Assembly: GCA_012523595.1 (NCBI GenBank)
Contig: JAAYIG010000117.1
Coordinates: 1 to 39,551 of the forward strand
Direction of reading: 5' to 3'
DNA length: 39,551 bases
Source of the DNA: Fibrobacter sp.
GTDB taxonomy: Bacteria; Fibrobacterota; Chitinivibrionia; Chitinivibrionales; Chitinispirillaceae
Below, piece by piece: positions 25,163 through 33,967 of this stretch. Both the position numbers and the translations under genes were made by a program. Under the pieces are notes generated by a model, which ran no database searches, was not told the DNA's origin, and saw nothing but the letters and a program-made list of their open reading frames with translations. Numbering within the stretch: the stretch's first letter is position 1; each line of letters begins with the position of its first letter.

Positions 25163-26152
25163 TTACTTTGTAATATTAAGTGGCTGAGAAAGCCGTCCTT
25201 CCTTACTGTCAAGCACTACCAGATAACGTCCGTTGGGAAGGCTGCTGCTGTTCCAGTTGATTGTCTTTGCAGAAGTGGTACCATTGTAAAGGGAACGCAC
25301 CTTGTTTCCCAGCATATCGTGAATGGAAAGGGTAACGCTTTGTTTCTGCGGCAGATTAAAGGATATTGTAGATGGATTTACTGAGAATACAGTTGCAACT
25401 CTGAAAGATTTGGCGCGATTAACGCTGCTTGACGAGAACAGATCCCCGTAGGTTAAACCAACAAGCTCGATGTCGTCAACAGAAAAATCGGCATCACCAG
25501 ATTTAACCTGAAAAGCCATTTTGTTAACAGCAGAAGCTCCGTGGCTCCATGTCCATCCTGCTTTGTCCATTTCGGAATAGGCTTCAGGAAGAAGATCATC
25601 AACTGGAATATTCACAGTGGTCCAATCTGCGGTGAGTTTGATTGAATACCCGTATTGGCCCCAGTCATATCCTCCATCAGCAAAGTCTTTAGTATCAAAT
25701 TGCATTCTTACAGTTCCACTTCCTTTTACCTTCAATTTCACTGCAGTCATTTTGCTGAAATCGAGATATTTCTCTCCTTCACCGACGAGATTGCATCCAA
25801 CTGCGGCATAAGGATAATCCAATGAACTGGTAGATGTTGAGATGAGAACATGCATAAAACTGTCAGGGACCATGGTTATTTCATTATCTTTAGCAACAAT
25901 TCTTTCTCCAGCGGCATTTTTCACTGTTGAACCGCTTTTATCATCAAACGTATACCAGTATCCTCCTCCCAGGTAAGCAGCACCTTCTGTAACACAACCA
26001 TATACCTCACCCAGAGTATTCTGGTGAGGAGCTCCACCATAAGCATCATTGAAATCATCAAGAAATGCCGGAGCACTCAGATTGACATCGTCCTGAGCAA
26101 ATGCCGCTGCGGAAAAAAGGCAAACAGCGATAATGGTACGAAAGATAGACAT
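25163..26152 (-). CDS. exported single CBM11-like protein with sorting-like C-terminus
   Basis: A 329-residue protein with a signal peptide (MSIFRTIIAVCLFSAAAFAQ) and no catalytic domain. Residues about 25-235 form a beta-sandwich like that in the GH8 protein, with GGGYWYTFDDKSGSTV, PYAAVGCNLVGEGEKYLDFS, WTTVNIPVDDL and ADFSVDDIEL. These fit the CBM11/CIA30-like carbohydrate-binding fold. The C-terminal 80 residues (VTLSIHDMLGNKVRSLYNGT, LPNGRYLVVLDSKEG) resemble the T9SS type A sorting domain. It could bind beta-glucan at the cell surface, helping adhesion or presenting substrate to the neighbouring cellulases. The ATG at 26152 has AAGGGG upstream. It has its own predicted promoter and terminator, so it is a single-gene unit. 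Confidence 0.8.
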   Translation of the reverse strand: MSIFRTIIAVCLFSAAAFAQDDVNLSAPAFLDDFNDAYGGAPHQNTLGEVYGCVTEGAAYLGGGYWYTFDDKSGSTVKNAAGERIVAKDNEITMVPDSFMHVLISTSTSSLDYPYAAVGCNLVGEGEKYLDFSKMTAVKLKVKGSGTVRMQFDTKDFADGGYDWGQYGYSIKLTADWTTVNIPVDDLLPEAYSEMDKAGWTWSHGASAVNKMAFQVKSGDADFSVDDIELVGLTYGDLFSSSSVNRAKSFRVATVFSVNPSTISFNLPQKQSVTLSIHDMLGNKVRSLYNGTTSAKTINWNSSSLPNGRYLVVLDSKEGRLSQPLNITK

Positions 26153-26256
26153 ATGGTACACCCCTTCAAAAGATTTATAAGCACTAACCATATTCTGCCA
26201 ATTTCAGGAAGAATATGGGATAATTATCAGGATAGACAGGAATTCTGTAAAGATAA

Positions 26257-26285
26257 ATTATATTCCTCTGTAATCCCTGTATCAA
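26257..26285 (-). promoter_or_regulatory. predicted sigma-70-type promoter for the small CBM gene
   Basis: On the minus strand, TTGATA (26285-26280) is followed after exactly 17 bases by a perfect TATAAT (26262-26257). Transcription would begin near 26250, giving a leader of about 98 bases before the ATG at 26152. Confidence 0.55.
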
Positions 26286-26385
26286 GAAATTTACACAAAA
26301 ATTGATTCTGAAGCAACTACAAACGATTTAAAGTTTTTCCCTAAAATTAAGCAGTCTGTTTAATCTTATAGTCTGATCAAAGAAA

Positions 26386-26409
26386 GCCGCTCAGGATTTC
26401 TCCTGAGCG
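26386..26409 (-). terminator. terminator after the GH9 gene
   Basis: A 9-bp perfect stem, CGCTCAGGA (26388-26396) and TCCTGAGCG (26401-26409), has a 4-base loop. It lies ten bases after the GH9 stop. On the minus strand the stem is followed by GCTTTCTTTG, a moderate T-rich tail. Confidence 0.8.
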
Positions 26410-26419
26410 AATCTTTTAC

Positions 26420-28894
26420 TTATCTGGCATTTATAAAATTAATTTTGCTGCCGTTTGCTTTGCCATCAATATAATGAACAACAGTATACATCCCGGAAGG
26501 AAGCCTGGAAAGAGAGACAGAGGCCATCCCATTATTCTTTCCGTTTAATCCCTGTTTCAGGACAAGTTTCCCTTTCATATCGAAAATGGCTACATCGAGA
26601 CGGCTTCCGGAGTATTCCGGTAATTTGTAAGTCAGTGATCCATTGGATATTAAGGGCTTCAGATAGCTCTGAAGGATCATTTCCGGCATTTTGTATCTGG
26701 ATGAGACGACTACCTGCATCTGATCCACGAAAACATTGTCAAGTGTTAGCTGCGCGAAACCTATCGAATCGTAAACAGTAAACCGTAGAGCGGTAATGTT
26801 GTTGAGATCAAGTGGAACTGATGCAGTTTTCCATGAGGGTTGAGTGAAATCAGCAATATTGAGCCGATATGTGTTTCTTACCTTCATAACAGGGACAACT
26901 GTGCTGTAGTAAGCACCATCTGTGATATTTGCCTGTTCGAGTTCAACATAGACAGTTGCTTCTTTGTTTGATTTCATATCAAAAGCGATGGCTTTTGCAG
27001 GACCAATTGAAATCGGACTGCCACCATTGAGGGTTGCTTTTACACCTGCATAGATTGAATTGCTCTGGGAGGCAACATTACAGGTGACCCTTAAAGCACC
27101 TGAACCTTCATCAGTTACTATCGACATTACACTTGTTCCAGTGCCAAAAGCCACCCATTTGTTACCGTTTATCTGGTGAGTCGAATCTTTGTCATCAAAA
27201 TTATCCACCAGAACATCACCAGTGCTTGTTGCAGGTTTTTTGGCAGCCTCGATGATGATATTTATCCCTTTAGCTTTGACAATATCATAGGCAACAATAT
27301 TACCCTCGATACTGAGATTGGCAGCAACAGTTTCCCCGCTTAAAAAGAATCCATTATCCGCACTTCCATCCCACTCTTGACTGATACTTGTTCCGGTTCC
27401 GGTAAAGGATTTTGATCCATAAGCACCGCTGATCTTAACAGTCCAGGCAACCGACTTTGAAAAACCCGCGGTAAACTTTACTTTCTGCGAGGAGAAGTTT
27501 ACCCCCTCCTTGTTGGTTGCACTGAAGGCCTGGTTGACCTTTACATCAGTTCCTGGATCATTTATGGCCTTTAAGAATGCAACCGCGCCTGTGATACCTG
27601 CATTATAATCGATTGCCACTTCACAGTGTTCCGGTGTACCATCATTGCTCCAGTTACCGTTGTCATCCGGTCCGCTGACAAGTCCGCCTTGAGGCCCGGA
27701 TCTGGTGGTTCTATAATGGATATAATTTGCCGGAGAGTTGTTAAAACCGATTACATAAGATCTCTTAGGGTCGCCGAAGTAACCTGCAACCCAGTCAACG
27801 TGGTTTTTAATGCGCTTAGAATAGAGTGCCCGTGTGTCATCAGAATTGCTAACAATGTAAGCTAGTGCATATTCAAAAGCAGCAGATCCGGCTTCACGGG
27901 CAGTTCCCCATCCACTGTTCTTGAAGATGTCCTTGAAAACGCCCGTGGTTTGTATTTTGGTCTCTATGAATGAGACATTACTGGTTAGAGCAGAAGACCC
28001 TCCCAGACCCTGGCGCCAGACCTCAAAAGCTGCCAATGGTCCTATGTAAGCATAACCCATGATGCTATAAGGGCTTGTGATCGATTTTTTTGCCCAGGTT
28101 TTGTAAATCGGATTCTCATCGTTGGTTGCACGGTATAATTCAACTCCGGCTGCAACCATCTTGTCATTTATCTGCCTCTGTAATTTGCCCTCCACATCAG
28201 GATAATAGTAGAGATATTTACCATGTTTCTGCTGAGCGCTACAATAGAGGTTATTATCCCCGCCTGCCTCAATTTTTTTCCTTGCAAATTCGAATGCCAC
28301 TTTTGCCTTAGCGAGGCACAGATCTGCATAGCTTTTATCGAACTTGCGGTATAAAGTGGACATCAGGGCAAGACAGGCGGCGTATGTTGCCGGAATGTCG
28401 GCGCCGCTGCAGAGGAGGATCTGATTTCCACTGCGTCCACTCTCATATTTCACACCCCAGGTCTCATGCTCATCTGCTGCTTGTCCTACATCCAGAACGA
28501 TCGTATTGTCATTAATTACAGCTTTGGTCAGATAATCTGTGGCAAATTTTACCTCAGTGAGGATATTGGGGATGCCGTTTGATACGGTATATGCACTGGG
28601 GAAAACATCGTAACCTTTCAGAAGGCAGTAAACAGTGTAGCCCAGAGGCATTCCGAATTTGATATAATCACCTGCATCGTACCATCCTCCATCGAGCTTA
28701 TTACCATTATAGTTATCTCCGCCATGCCAGGCATTGGCATAACCCGGGTTACAGTTGCCTGCCGAACCACTGGCGAGACCAGCCCTCTGGTAGCAGTAAA
28801 ACTTGATGAGCATGTCATGAAGCTGGTTGTAATTCTGAGCCCAGACCTGGGAGACGAGTGAGAGTGCTAACGCCAATAGGATCAATTTTTTCAT
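26420..28894 (-). CDS. GH9 endoglucanase with Ig-like, CBM-like and sorting-like modules
   Basis: An exported cellulase of 824 residues. The signal peptide covers 1-20. The GH9 domain runs from about 22 to 445. It contains DGGWYDAGDYIKF, with the nucleophilic-water aspartates D73 and D76, a YIHYRTTRSG motif near 391-400, and the general-acid glutamate E425 in EHCEVAIDYNAGITGA. A FlgD/Ig-like domain (SISQEWDGSADNGFFLSGE) follows at about 455-555. Next is a CBM11-like sandwich (VLVDNFDDKDSTHQING to AQLTLDNVFVDQM), and finally a sorting-like C-terminus (AIFDMKGKLVLKQG, LPSGMYTVVHYIDGK). GH9 enzymes hydrolyse beta-1,4-glucan with inversion. It lies 65 bases downstream of the GH5 gene, probably in one operon. 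Confidence 0.94.
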   Translation of the reverse strand: MKKLILLALALSLVSQVWAQNYNQLHDMLIKFYCYQRAGLASGSAGNCNPGYANAWHGGDNYNGNKLDGGWYDAGDYIKFGMPLGYTVYCLLKGYDVFPSAYTVSNGIPNILTEVKFATDYLTKAVINDNTIVLDVGQAADEHETWGVKYESGRSGNQILLCSGADIPATYAACLALMSTLYRKFDKSYADLCLAKAKVAFEFARKKIEAGGDNNLYCSAQQKHGKYLYYYPDVEGKLQRQINDKMVAAGVELYRATNDENPIYKTWAKKSITSPYSIMGYAYIGPLAAFEVWRQGLGGSSALTSNVSFIETKIQTTGVFKDIFKNSGWGTAREAGSAAFEYALAYIVSNSDDTRALYSKRIKNHVDWVAGYFGDPKRSYVIGFNNSPANYIHYRTTRSGPQGGLVSGPDDNGNWSNDGTPEHCEVAIDYNAGITGAVAFLKAINDPGTDVKVNQAFSATNKEGVNFSSQKVKFTAGFSKSVAWTVKISGAYGSKSFTGTGTSISQEWDGSADNGFFLSGETVAANLSIEGNIVAYDIVKAKGINIIIEAAKKPATSTGDVLVDNFDDKDSTHQINGNKWVAFGTGTSVMSIVTDEGSGALRVTCNVASQSNSIYAGVKATLNGGSPISIGPAKAIAFDMKSNKEATVYVELEQANITDGAYYSTVVPVMKVRNTYRLNIADFTQPSWKTASVPLDLNNITALRFTVYDSIGFAQLTLDNVFVDQMQVVVSSRYKMPEMILQSYLKPLISNGSLTYKLPEYSGSRLDVAIFDMKGKLVLKQGLNGKNNGMASVSLSRLPSGMYTVVHYIDGKANGSKINFINAR

Positions 28895-28920
28895 TGTGAT
28901 GCCCTTCTGTATGAGTTACA

Positions 28921-28950
28921 CGCCTCGGTGTACAGGTGCACACCGAAGCG
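28921..28950 (-). other. intercistronic hairpin between GH5 and GH9
   Basis: CGCCTCGGTGT and ACACCGAAGCG form an 11-bp stem with one mismatch around an 8-base loop. It lies between the GH5 stop and the GH9 start. No T-run follows on the minus strand, so it looks like an mRNA-processing or stabilising hairpin rather than a terminator. Confidence 0.5.
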
Positions 28951-28959
28951 AATTCAGGA

Positions 28960-30738
28960 TTATTTTCCGCTTACAACCGTTTTAAATAATTTTGCTCCGT
29001 TGAGGTTATCAAGCCTGATAAGCCACATTCCGCCCGGCAGACCGCTGATGTTCAATTCCGATTTACTCTGATTGATAGAACCGCTTCTGATGACCCGGCC
29101 GTTAGCTCCAATGATGGAATAAGCCGTGAATCCGTGGCTGTGAGGGAAATCTATCCTGAATCCCCTTTTGTTAACCACTATCTCTGGATCAGCGTTATTT
29201 ATTCTGTACTGCGGGAGTGCGTTGTCGATAGCGGTTATGACATTTGTGAGTTCGATCCATTCGATCATGTAACCGGAGCCGGTTGTGTTCACAAACCGGA
29301 GTTTTACTGTATGTTGTCCGGCAGGGACATTTATATTGGTGACAATCGAGGTCCAGGTGGTACTTTTCTGTACGGAAATCTCACCTGCTTTTGTATTATC
29401 CACATAAACCTCTATATTGCCGTCTCCTGCTTTTGCCAAAGTCCGGATAACAATTTTACTTGTAGCGACTGACAGGTTGAATTTATAGGAAACCCAGTTA
29501 TCATCTCCCGATGTGTTGACCTTAAGACAAGAATCATTAGCTGTTCTGACATCTATCTGGTCTCTGTCCACAAAGCTGACTTTTGCCTGCTGTACACTGC
29601 CGTAGTATCTGTTGAATTGTCTGGCTGCACGAGTACCAGGCATATTAAAAGAAGCATCCTTTGCAGGACCTTCAATTCCTGATTTCCATTCCGGTTCATA
29701 CTCATCAGTCGACTGAGCCGCAAGCAGGTCCTTTACTATCTGACCGGATTCGCTGGGGTTTGTGCCTCCGGAGAAGCAGCTCGATCTTTCGTGAGATGAA
29801 ACAGACCAGTTGCACCAGCTTAGCTTGTATTTGCCGTTGATATATTTGTCAAACCACCAATTTGTATTTGTTCTATCGAGTTGGTTCTTTCCCTCTTGCC
29901 CGCCGTTAGAATGAGATGTCCCCCATTCGCTGACAAATATCGGGACGCGTCCCAGTCCGTTACCCAGATATGTTGATTCCATTCCAACCCCGCCATCATC
30001 ACCATTTATTACATAGTATGCATTGGGGCCATGGCTGGCAGCATAAAAATGGAAAGCGTAGGCTACATTTTTATAAGGATTGCCGCTGTTATCTTTGATT
30101 TGATCGGATGCAGCTATTCCGACAAACTGGCAGTAATAGGGTGTACCCAGGATAATGAGGTTATTGGCGCCCTCATTACGGATCGCCTGAGTAACATTTT
30201 TAAGGTAGGACTTTATGGCCCCCCAGGTTTTCGCTGCATCCTCAATAGTGCCGGTGGTAGCGCCGCCGGCTGTGATTGGTTCATTATAGACTTCAAAAAT
30301 CACATTCGGAGTATTTTTGTACTTTTGGGCCTGTTCTTTGAAAAAAGCTATTGCCTGCTGCTCTTCATTGTGCGCATTATGGGAGTGCCAGTCGATAATC
30401 ACATAGATTCCCTTGGAAATGGCTCTTTCAATAACTGTTTTGACGCCATCCCATCCACTGCCATTGGCATATGCTACCCGGACCACAGAGCACTTCCAGG
30501 AATCAACAAGGAAATCTACAGTGCTTGTATTATAATAGGTGTACCCGGGCCAGTCGGTTCTGCTCCAATAAAAGCTCATGCCTCTAAGCTGGACGATATT
30601 TCCATTCTTATTCAGGAGGTAGGCTCCACTGGTTGTAAGATTGCCATGTCTCGCCACAGGAGTTTGTGCTGAACTGAGAATCGCAGTTCCAAGTATCAGG
30701 GTTGCGGTAATTAACCCCTTAAATAGATGTTTATTCAT
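28960..30738 (-). CDS. GH5 endoglucanase with CBM6-like and sorting-like modules
   Basis: An exported cellulase of about 592 residues. The signal peptide is about 1-25. The GH5 TIM barrel (about 28-325) begins with VARHGNLTTSGAYLLNKNG and resembles the GH5_2 group. The acid/base glutamate is E153 in IFEVYNEP, and the nucleophile is E271 in IFVSEWGTSHSNGG; HFYAASHG is also typical. A CBM6/CBM35-like beta-sandwich lies at about 395-510 (GNIEVYVDNTKAGEIS, GQHTVKLRFVNTTGSGYMIE). The C-terminus (YSIIGANGRVIRSGSINQSK, LPGGMWLIRLDNLNG) looks like a T9SS sorting domain. The second of two adjacent ATGs (30738) is better spaced from AAAGGAGAG. It retains configuration during hydrolysis of beta-1,4-glucan. 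Confidence 0.93.
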   Translation of the reverse strand: MNKHLFKGLITATLILGTAILSSAQTPVARHGNLTTSGAYLLNKNGNIVQLRGMSFYWSRTDWPGYTYYNTSTVDFLVDSWKCSVVRVAYANGSGWDGVKTVIERAISKGIYVIIDWHSHNAHNEEQQAIAFFKEQAQKYKNTPNVIFEVYNEPITAGGATTGTIEDAAKTWGAIKSYLKNVTQAIRNEGANNLIILGTPYYCQFVGIAASDQIKDNSGNPYKNVAYAFHFYAASHGPNAYYVINGDDGGVGMESTYLGNGLGRVPIFVSEWGTSHSNGGQEGKNQLDRTNTNWWFDKYINGKYKLSWCNWSVSSHERSSCFSGGTNPSESGQIVKDLLAAQSTDEYEPEWKSGIEGPAKDASFNMPGTRAARQFNRYYGSVQQAKVSFVDRDQIDVRTANDSCLKVNTSGDDNWVSYKFNLSVATSKIVIRTLAKAGDGNIEVYVDNTKAGEISVQKSTTWTSIVTNINVPAGQHTVKLRFVNTTGSGYMIEWIELTNVITAIDNALPQYRINNADPEIVVNKRGFRIDFPHSHGFTAYSIIGANGRVIRSGSINQSKSELNISGLPGGMWLIRLDNLNGAKLFKTVVSGK

Positions 30739-31125
30739 CATCTCTCCTTTTCTTTCAATCGTTTTCAGCCAAACAATCCTGATATTCTTAGAATAGCACT
30801 GGAATTTTTCTCGGTCCAACTGCTAATATTATAGTTGCTTTGGTGCAGCAATAAGTTCATTTATAGGTAAAAAATGAAAATTATTGACAACTATGTTAAA
30901 ATAATTATTTTATATCGAATCAGGTTGAAGAAATTTCGTTAATTACATTGAATTACCTGTTTGTGTAATTCTATATTTCAAGGGCAGTAGTTCAATTTTG
31001 TCAGGTCCTCTAATAATCTCAATCCCGGAATGAACCTTTCTGTTCAATGCGAATACTAAGAAGTAAAATAGAAGTTCGGACTCAATCGTTACTTTAATTC
31101 ATAACCTTTTCAAAGGGGATTTTTT
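30739..31125. other. divergent promoter region between GH5 and the double-CBM gene
   Basis: About 387 AT-rich bases with no gene. On the plus strand, TTGACA at 30884-30889 is followed after 16 bases by TATTTT, a weak promoter candidate for the double-CBM gene, which would leave a leader of more than 200 bases. On the minus strand a perfect -10 hexamer lies at 30828-30833. No clear operator or riboswitch was recognised. Confidence 0.35.
30828..30833 (-). promoter_or_regulatory. candidate -10 box for the GH5-GH9 unit
   Basis: A perfect TATAAT on the minus strand lies about 90 bases upstream of the GH5 ATG. The -35 region at 17 bases spacing is poor (ACTTAT), so an activator may be needed, or this may be a chance match in AT-rich DNA. 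Confidence 0.3.
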
Positions 31126-32895
31126 ATGGGTCGTTTTACTCTCAAGACCGCTCTCTTAGGACTGGCCTCGGTCCTGTTAGCATCTTCGTCCTTGTTTGCT
31201 GTTGATTCCAAAGTAGATGATCATGAGGACGGCACAAACCAGAACGATTTCCTGTATTACTGGTACTACTACGATGATAACTCCGGCCTCGGTACTAATG
31301 ATCGTCCGCAGGTAGAGACTCCAGGTACTCCTTCAGTCATTAACGTGGAATTCGAAGAAAAAAACCGCGAAGCTTATGGTAATCCCAATGATACATGGAA
31401 GGTAAAGGAATACACTTTTACTGTAGGCGATGATGGCAGTAATAAATATGCTACCATGCCTTTCACATTCGGCTCAAGCTGGAAAGCATCCTATGGTACT
31501 GCATACCCTTACGTGGGAATAGGTACTATGCTTACAGAAGAAGGTAAGTCACTCGATCTTACCGGTGCAACAGCAGTGTCGTTCAGAATCAAAGGCAGCG
31601 AAGCAATGTCTGTTGATTTCAAAATCCAGACCAAAGATATCGATGATGATTCTACGTTTGGTTACTATCAGAGTAGCTTTGATGTCACTGACGATTGGCA
31701 ACAAATCACTATTAATATTGCCGATCTCGCACAGCCTGCATGGGCTCAGAAAGATGCCCCGTTTGATTTTGATATCACCCAATGCACAAAACTGGCGTGG
31801 GAAGTCAAGAAAGAATTCAACATGACCGTAACCGAGGCGACTCTCGATATTGATGATGTCTGGATTATAGATTATGAGTGGGTTTCTCCTTTTATATGGA
31901 CAGACGTAGTGCCTGTAGCTTCCAGCACACTTCCAGCAACTGGTCTGTTTTCTAATTTTGATGTAACTCCAGCTAATGCTTCTCCGCTCGGTACCTACTG
32001 GTATGCTTACAATGATGTGGAAATCGGCGGAACTTCAACTGTTCTGGAAGGGGCATTGCCGGATGAAGAGACTGGTCGTCTTCTGATCACAATCACAGAA
32101 GGTGCTGCTAAACTGTTGTATGCACTTGGCCCGACAATTGATAAAGGCGGTGTTTCTGTTCAGGCTTTTATAGGAATTGGATGTAATCTCTATGATTCCG
32201 CAACTGCCCGTTACTGGAATGCCACTGCCGCAGGCGCAAACAGTGTTTACTTCCATTACTATGCTAATAGCGATCTGGACAAGATTACAGTGGAGATCAG
32301 CGACAACTATGATGTGGCTGATGTAAATAGCCCGACAAAAACCATATCTGACCGCGGTGATGGAGTCTTGTGGTTTATAGATCTCCCAGCAACCGGCGAT
32401 GAATGGTATGCTGTGGAAATTCCTTTCAGTGCTCTTAAAATTCACGAATCATGGGAAGGCGCAAATGCGATCCCATTCAATGCAACTAAGATGGCAAAGC
32501 TGCAGTTTAAAGTTCAGGGTCCGCAAGATGCCAGTGGTTACATAGGTGTTGATAACATCTACTTCCCCGGCGTATCCGAGTACAAATTTACTGATGGTTC
32601 CCCTGTTCTCAAACCTGCTTCGCAGATTGCAAGGACATCGGGTCTCAAGGTCAACTACCTCAATGGCAAGGTCAATGTAAACTGGAATGGTGCAAAACTT
32701 GCTAAAGGTAAAATCAGCCTTATCAACAGCCAGGGTGCCGTGTTTGCAAGTTCATCAATTAAAAATGCTGCAAAGCTTTCAGAGACACTCTCCGCATCCA
32801 AACTGGCTGCCGGAATGTACTTCGTGAAGTTTAATGCTACCGATGTTAATGGCAAGGCTATTAACATTATGTCACCGGTACAGGTTGTGAAGTAA
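31126..32895 (+). CDS. exported non-catalytic protein with two CBM11-like modules
   Basis: A 589-residue protein with a signal peptide (LLGLASVLLASSSLFA) and no recognisable catalytic domain. Module 1 (about 28-250) contains FLYYWYYYDDNSG, AYPYVGIGTML, DWQQITINIADLAQPAW and ATLDIDDVWII. Module 2 (about 268-490) contains GTYWYAYNDVEIGG, VQAFIGIGCNL, EWYAVEIPFSALKI and GYIGVDNIYFPG. Both match the sandwich fold seen in the GH8 and 25163 proteins. The C-terminal 85 residues (GKISLINSQGAVFASSS, LAAGMYFVKFN) look like a sorting domain. The ribosome site AAAGGGG and the strong terminator at 32921 make this a single-gene unit. It is probably a surface glucan-binding or adhesion protein. Confidence 0.78.
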   Translation: MGRFTLKTALLGLASVLLASSSLFAVDSKVDDHEDGTNQNDFLYYWYYYDDNSGLGTNDRPQVETPGTPSVINVEFEEKNREAYGNPNDTWKVKEYTFTVGDDGSNKYATMPFTFGSSWKASYGTAYPYVGIGTMLTEEGKSLDLTGATAVSFRIKGSEAMSVDFKIQTKDIDDDSTFGYYQSSFDVTDDWQQITINIADLAQPAWAQKDAPFDFDITQCTKLAWEVKKEFNMTVTEATLDIDDVWIIDYEWVSPFIWTDVVPVASSTLPATGLFSNFDVTPANASPLGTYWYAYNDVEIGGTSTVLEGALPDEETGRLLITITEGAAKLLYALGPTIDKGGVSVQAFIGIGCNLYDSATARYWNATAAGANSVYFHYYANSDLDKITVEISDNYDVADVNSPTKTISDRGDGVLWFIDLPATGDEWYAVEIPFSALKIHESWEGANAIPFNATKMAKLQFKVQGPQDASGYIGVDNIYFPGVSEYKFTDGSPVLKPASQIARTSGLKVNYLNGKVNVNWNGAKLAKGKISLINSQGAVFASSSIKNAAKLSETLSASKLAAGMYFVKFNATDVNGKAINIMSPVQVVK

Positions 32896-32920
32896 GAAGT
32901 ACAGTATAGTTTAGTTTCTC

Positions 32921-32953
32921 AAGCCGGATACAGTGATGTATCCGGCTTTTTTT
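32921..32953 (+). terminator. strong terminator after the double-CBM gene
   Basis: A 12-bp perfect stem, AAGCCGGATACA (32921-32932) and TGTATCCGGCTT (32937-32948), has a GTGA loop and is followed by a run of T residues. It lies 26 bases after the stop codon. Confidence 0.95.
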
Positions 32954-33016
32954 ATGTGCGTTCTAATGTTCTTATCGGTATCGAAAAGAATAGAGAGGTT
33001 TAAAAGGAGATCTGTT

Positions 33017-33088
33017 ATGTACCGATATCGATTTGTGAGAGGAAACATTTTGAACTCATCTTCATTCGTTATTAATTTTACGATATGA
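33017..33088 (+). CDS. 23-codon leader ORF overlapping the SDR gene start
   Basis: An ATG at 33017 is preceded by AAAAGGAGA, one of the better ribosome sites in the window, and opens a frame starting MYRYRFVRGNIL. It ends in a TGA at 33086-33088 that overlaps the ATG of the SDR gene (ATGA). The SDR start itself lacks a ribosome site, so translation may reach it by coupling through this leader. The peptide has no recognisable function, and the sequence partly overlaps a degenerate GATATCGAT-type repeat, so it may also be fortuitous. Confidence 0.45.
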   Translation: MYRYRFVRGNILNSSSFVINFTI

Positions 33089-33963
33089 AAAAATTACTTA
33101 TCACGGGCGCGTCTGGATTTTTGGGCTGGAATCTCTGCAGGGCAGCATCTCTGAAGTATCAGGTCATTGGTGTCTGCAACAATCACAGGGTTGAGGTTCC
33201 GGGTGTAACCTTTGTCAAATGTGACCTGCTACAGTACAGTTCTCTCAAGGATCTGTTTCAGAGAGTCAGGCCCGATGCTGTTATTCATTGTGCTGCTGTG
33301 TCAAACCCCAATTACTGCCAGCAGCATGTATCAGAAGCATATAAAGTGAATGTTACACTCTCATCCTCTGTTGCGGGGCTGTGTAATGAGCGGGAAATCC
33401 CCTGTGTTTTCACCTCTACGGACCTGGTTTTTGATGGCGAAAGTGCCCCTTACGATGAGGGGAGCATAGTTTGCCCTGTGAATGTGTACGGTCAGCAGAA
33501 AGTGGCTGCAGAACTGGAGATGCAGGTCCGTCATGACCAGTTGGTGATCTGCCGGATGCCTCTTATGTACGGTGATACACCCGAATGCGCGGCGAGTTTT
33601 ATTCAGCCCTGGATAAAAAGCATGAAATCCGGGGAAAATCTCTTGCTTTTTACCGATGAGGTCCGCACAGTGGTGAGTGTATCAGATGCTGCAAAGGGAC
33701 TGCTTTTAGCCCTGGAGAGGGCAAGAGGAATAATTCATCTGGGGGGGAGGGAGAGAGTATCGCGTTATCAATTCGGTTTAAAGCTTGCCGGAGTACTGGG
33801 AGTGGCAGGTGAACTGCTTACTGCCTGTACCAGTAAGGACTTCCCGATGCCCGCACCCCGTCCGGCGGATGTTTCCCTCAACAGTGAAAAAGCTTACTCA
33901 ATCGGTTATGCACCCGGGCTGATCGAAGAGGAATTGCCTAAGCTGGAGTGTGTGAAGGGGTAG
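33085..33963 (+). CDS. RmlD-like NAD(P)-dependent SDR reductase
   Basis: A 292-residue extended SDR protein similar to dTDP-4-dehydrorhamnose reductase (RmlD). The dinucleotide-binding motif is GASGFLG at residues 8-14. CTSTDLVFDGESAPYDE-like residues (STDLVFDG at 111-118) and the catalytic pair Y135 and K139 in YGQQK are present. RmlD reduces dTDP-4-keto-6-deoxymannose to dTDP-rhamnose, but no rmlA, B or C gene is nearby. Function as another nucleotide-sugar or ketone reductase is equally possible. The start is supported by homology (MKKLLITGASGFLG) although no ribosome site is present; the leader ORF at 33017 may provide coupling. Confidence 0.82.
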   Translation: MKKLLITGASGFLGWNLCRAASLKYQVIGVCNNHRVEVPGVTFVKCDLLQYSSLKDLFQRVRPDAVIHCAAVSNPNYCQQHVSEAYKVNVTLSSSVAGLCNEREIPCVFTSTDLVFDGESAPYDEGSIVCPVNVYGQQKVAAELEMQVRHDQLVICRMPLMYGDTPECAASFIQPWIKSMKSGENLLLFTDEVRTVVSVSDAAKGLLLALERARGIIHLGGRERVSRYQFGLKLAGVLGVAGELLTACTSKDFPMPAPRPADVSLNSEKAYSIGYAPGLIEEELPKLECVKG

Positions 33964-33967
33964 AAAG

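Noticed and set aside
30031-30672. 213-residue plus-strand frame
   Set aside because: It lies fully antisense to the GH5 catalytic domain, whose motifs are clear, and shows no family features of its own.
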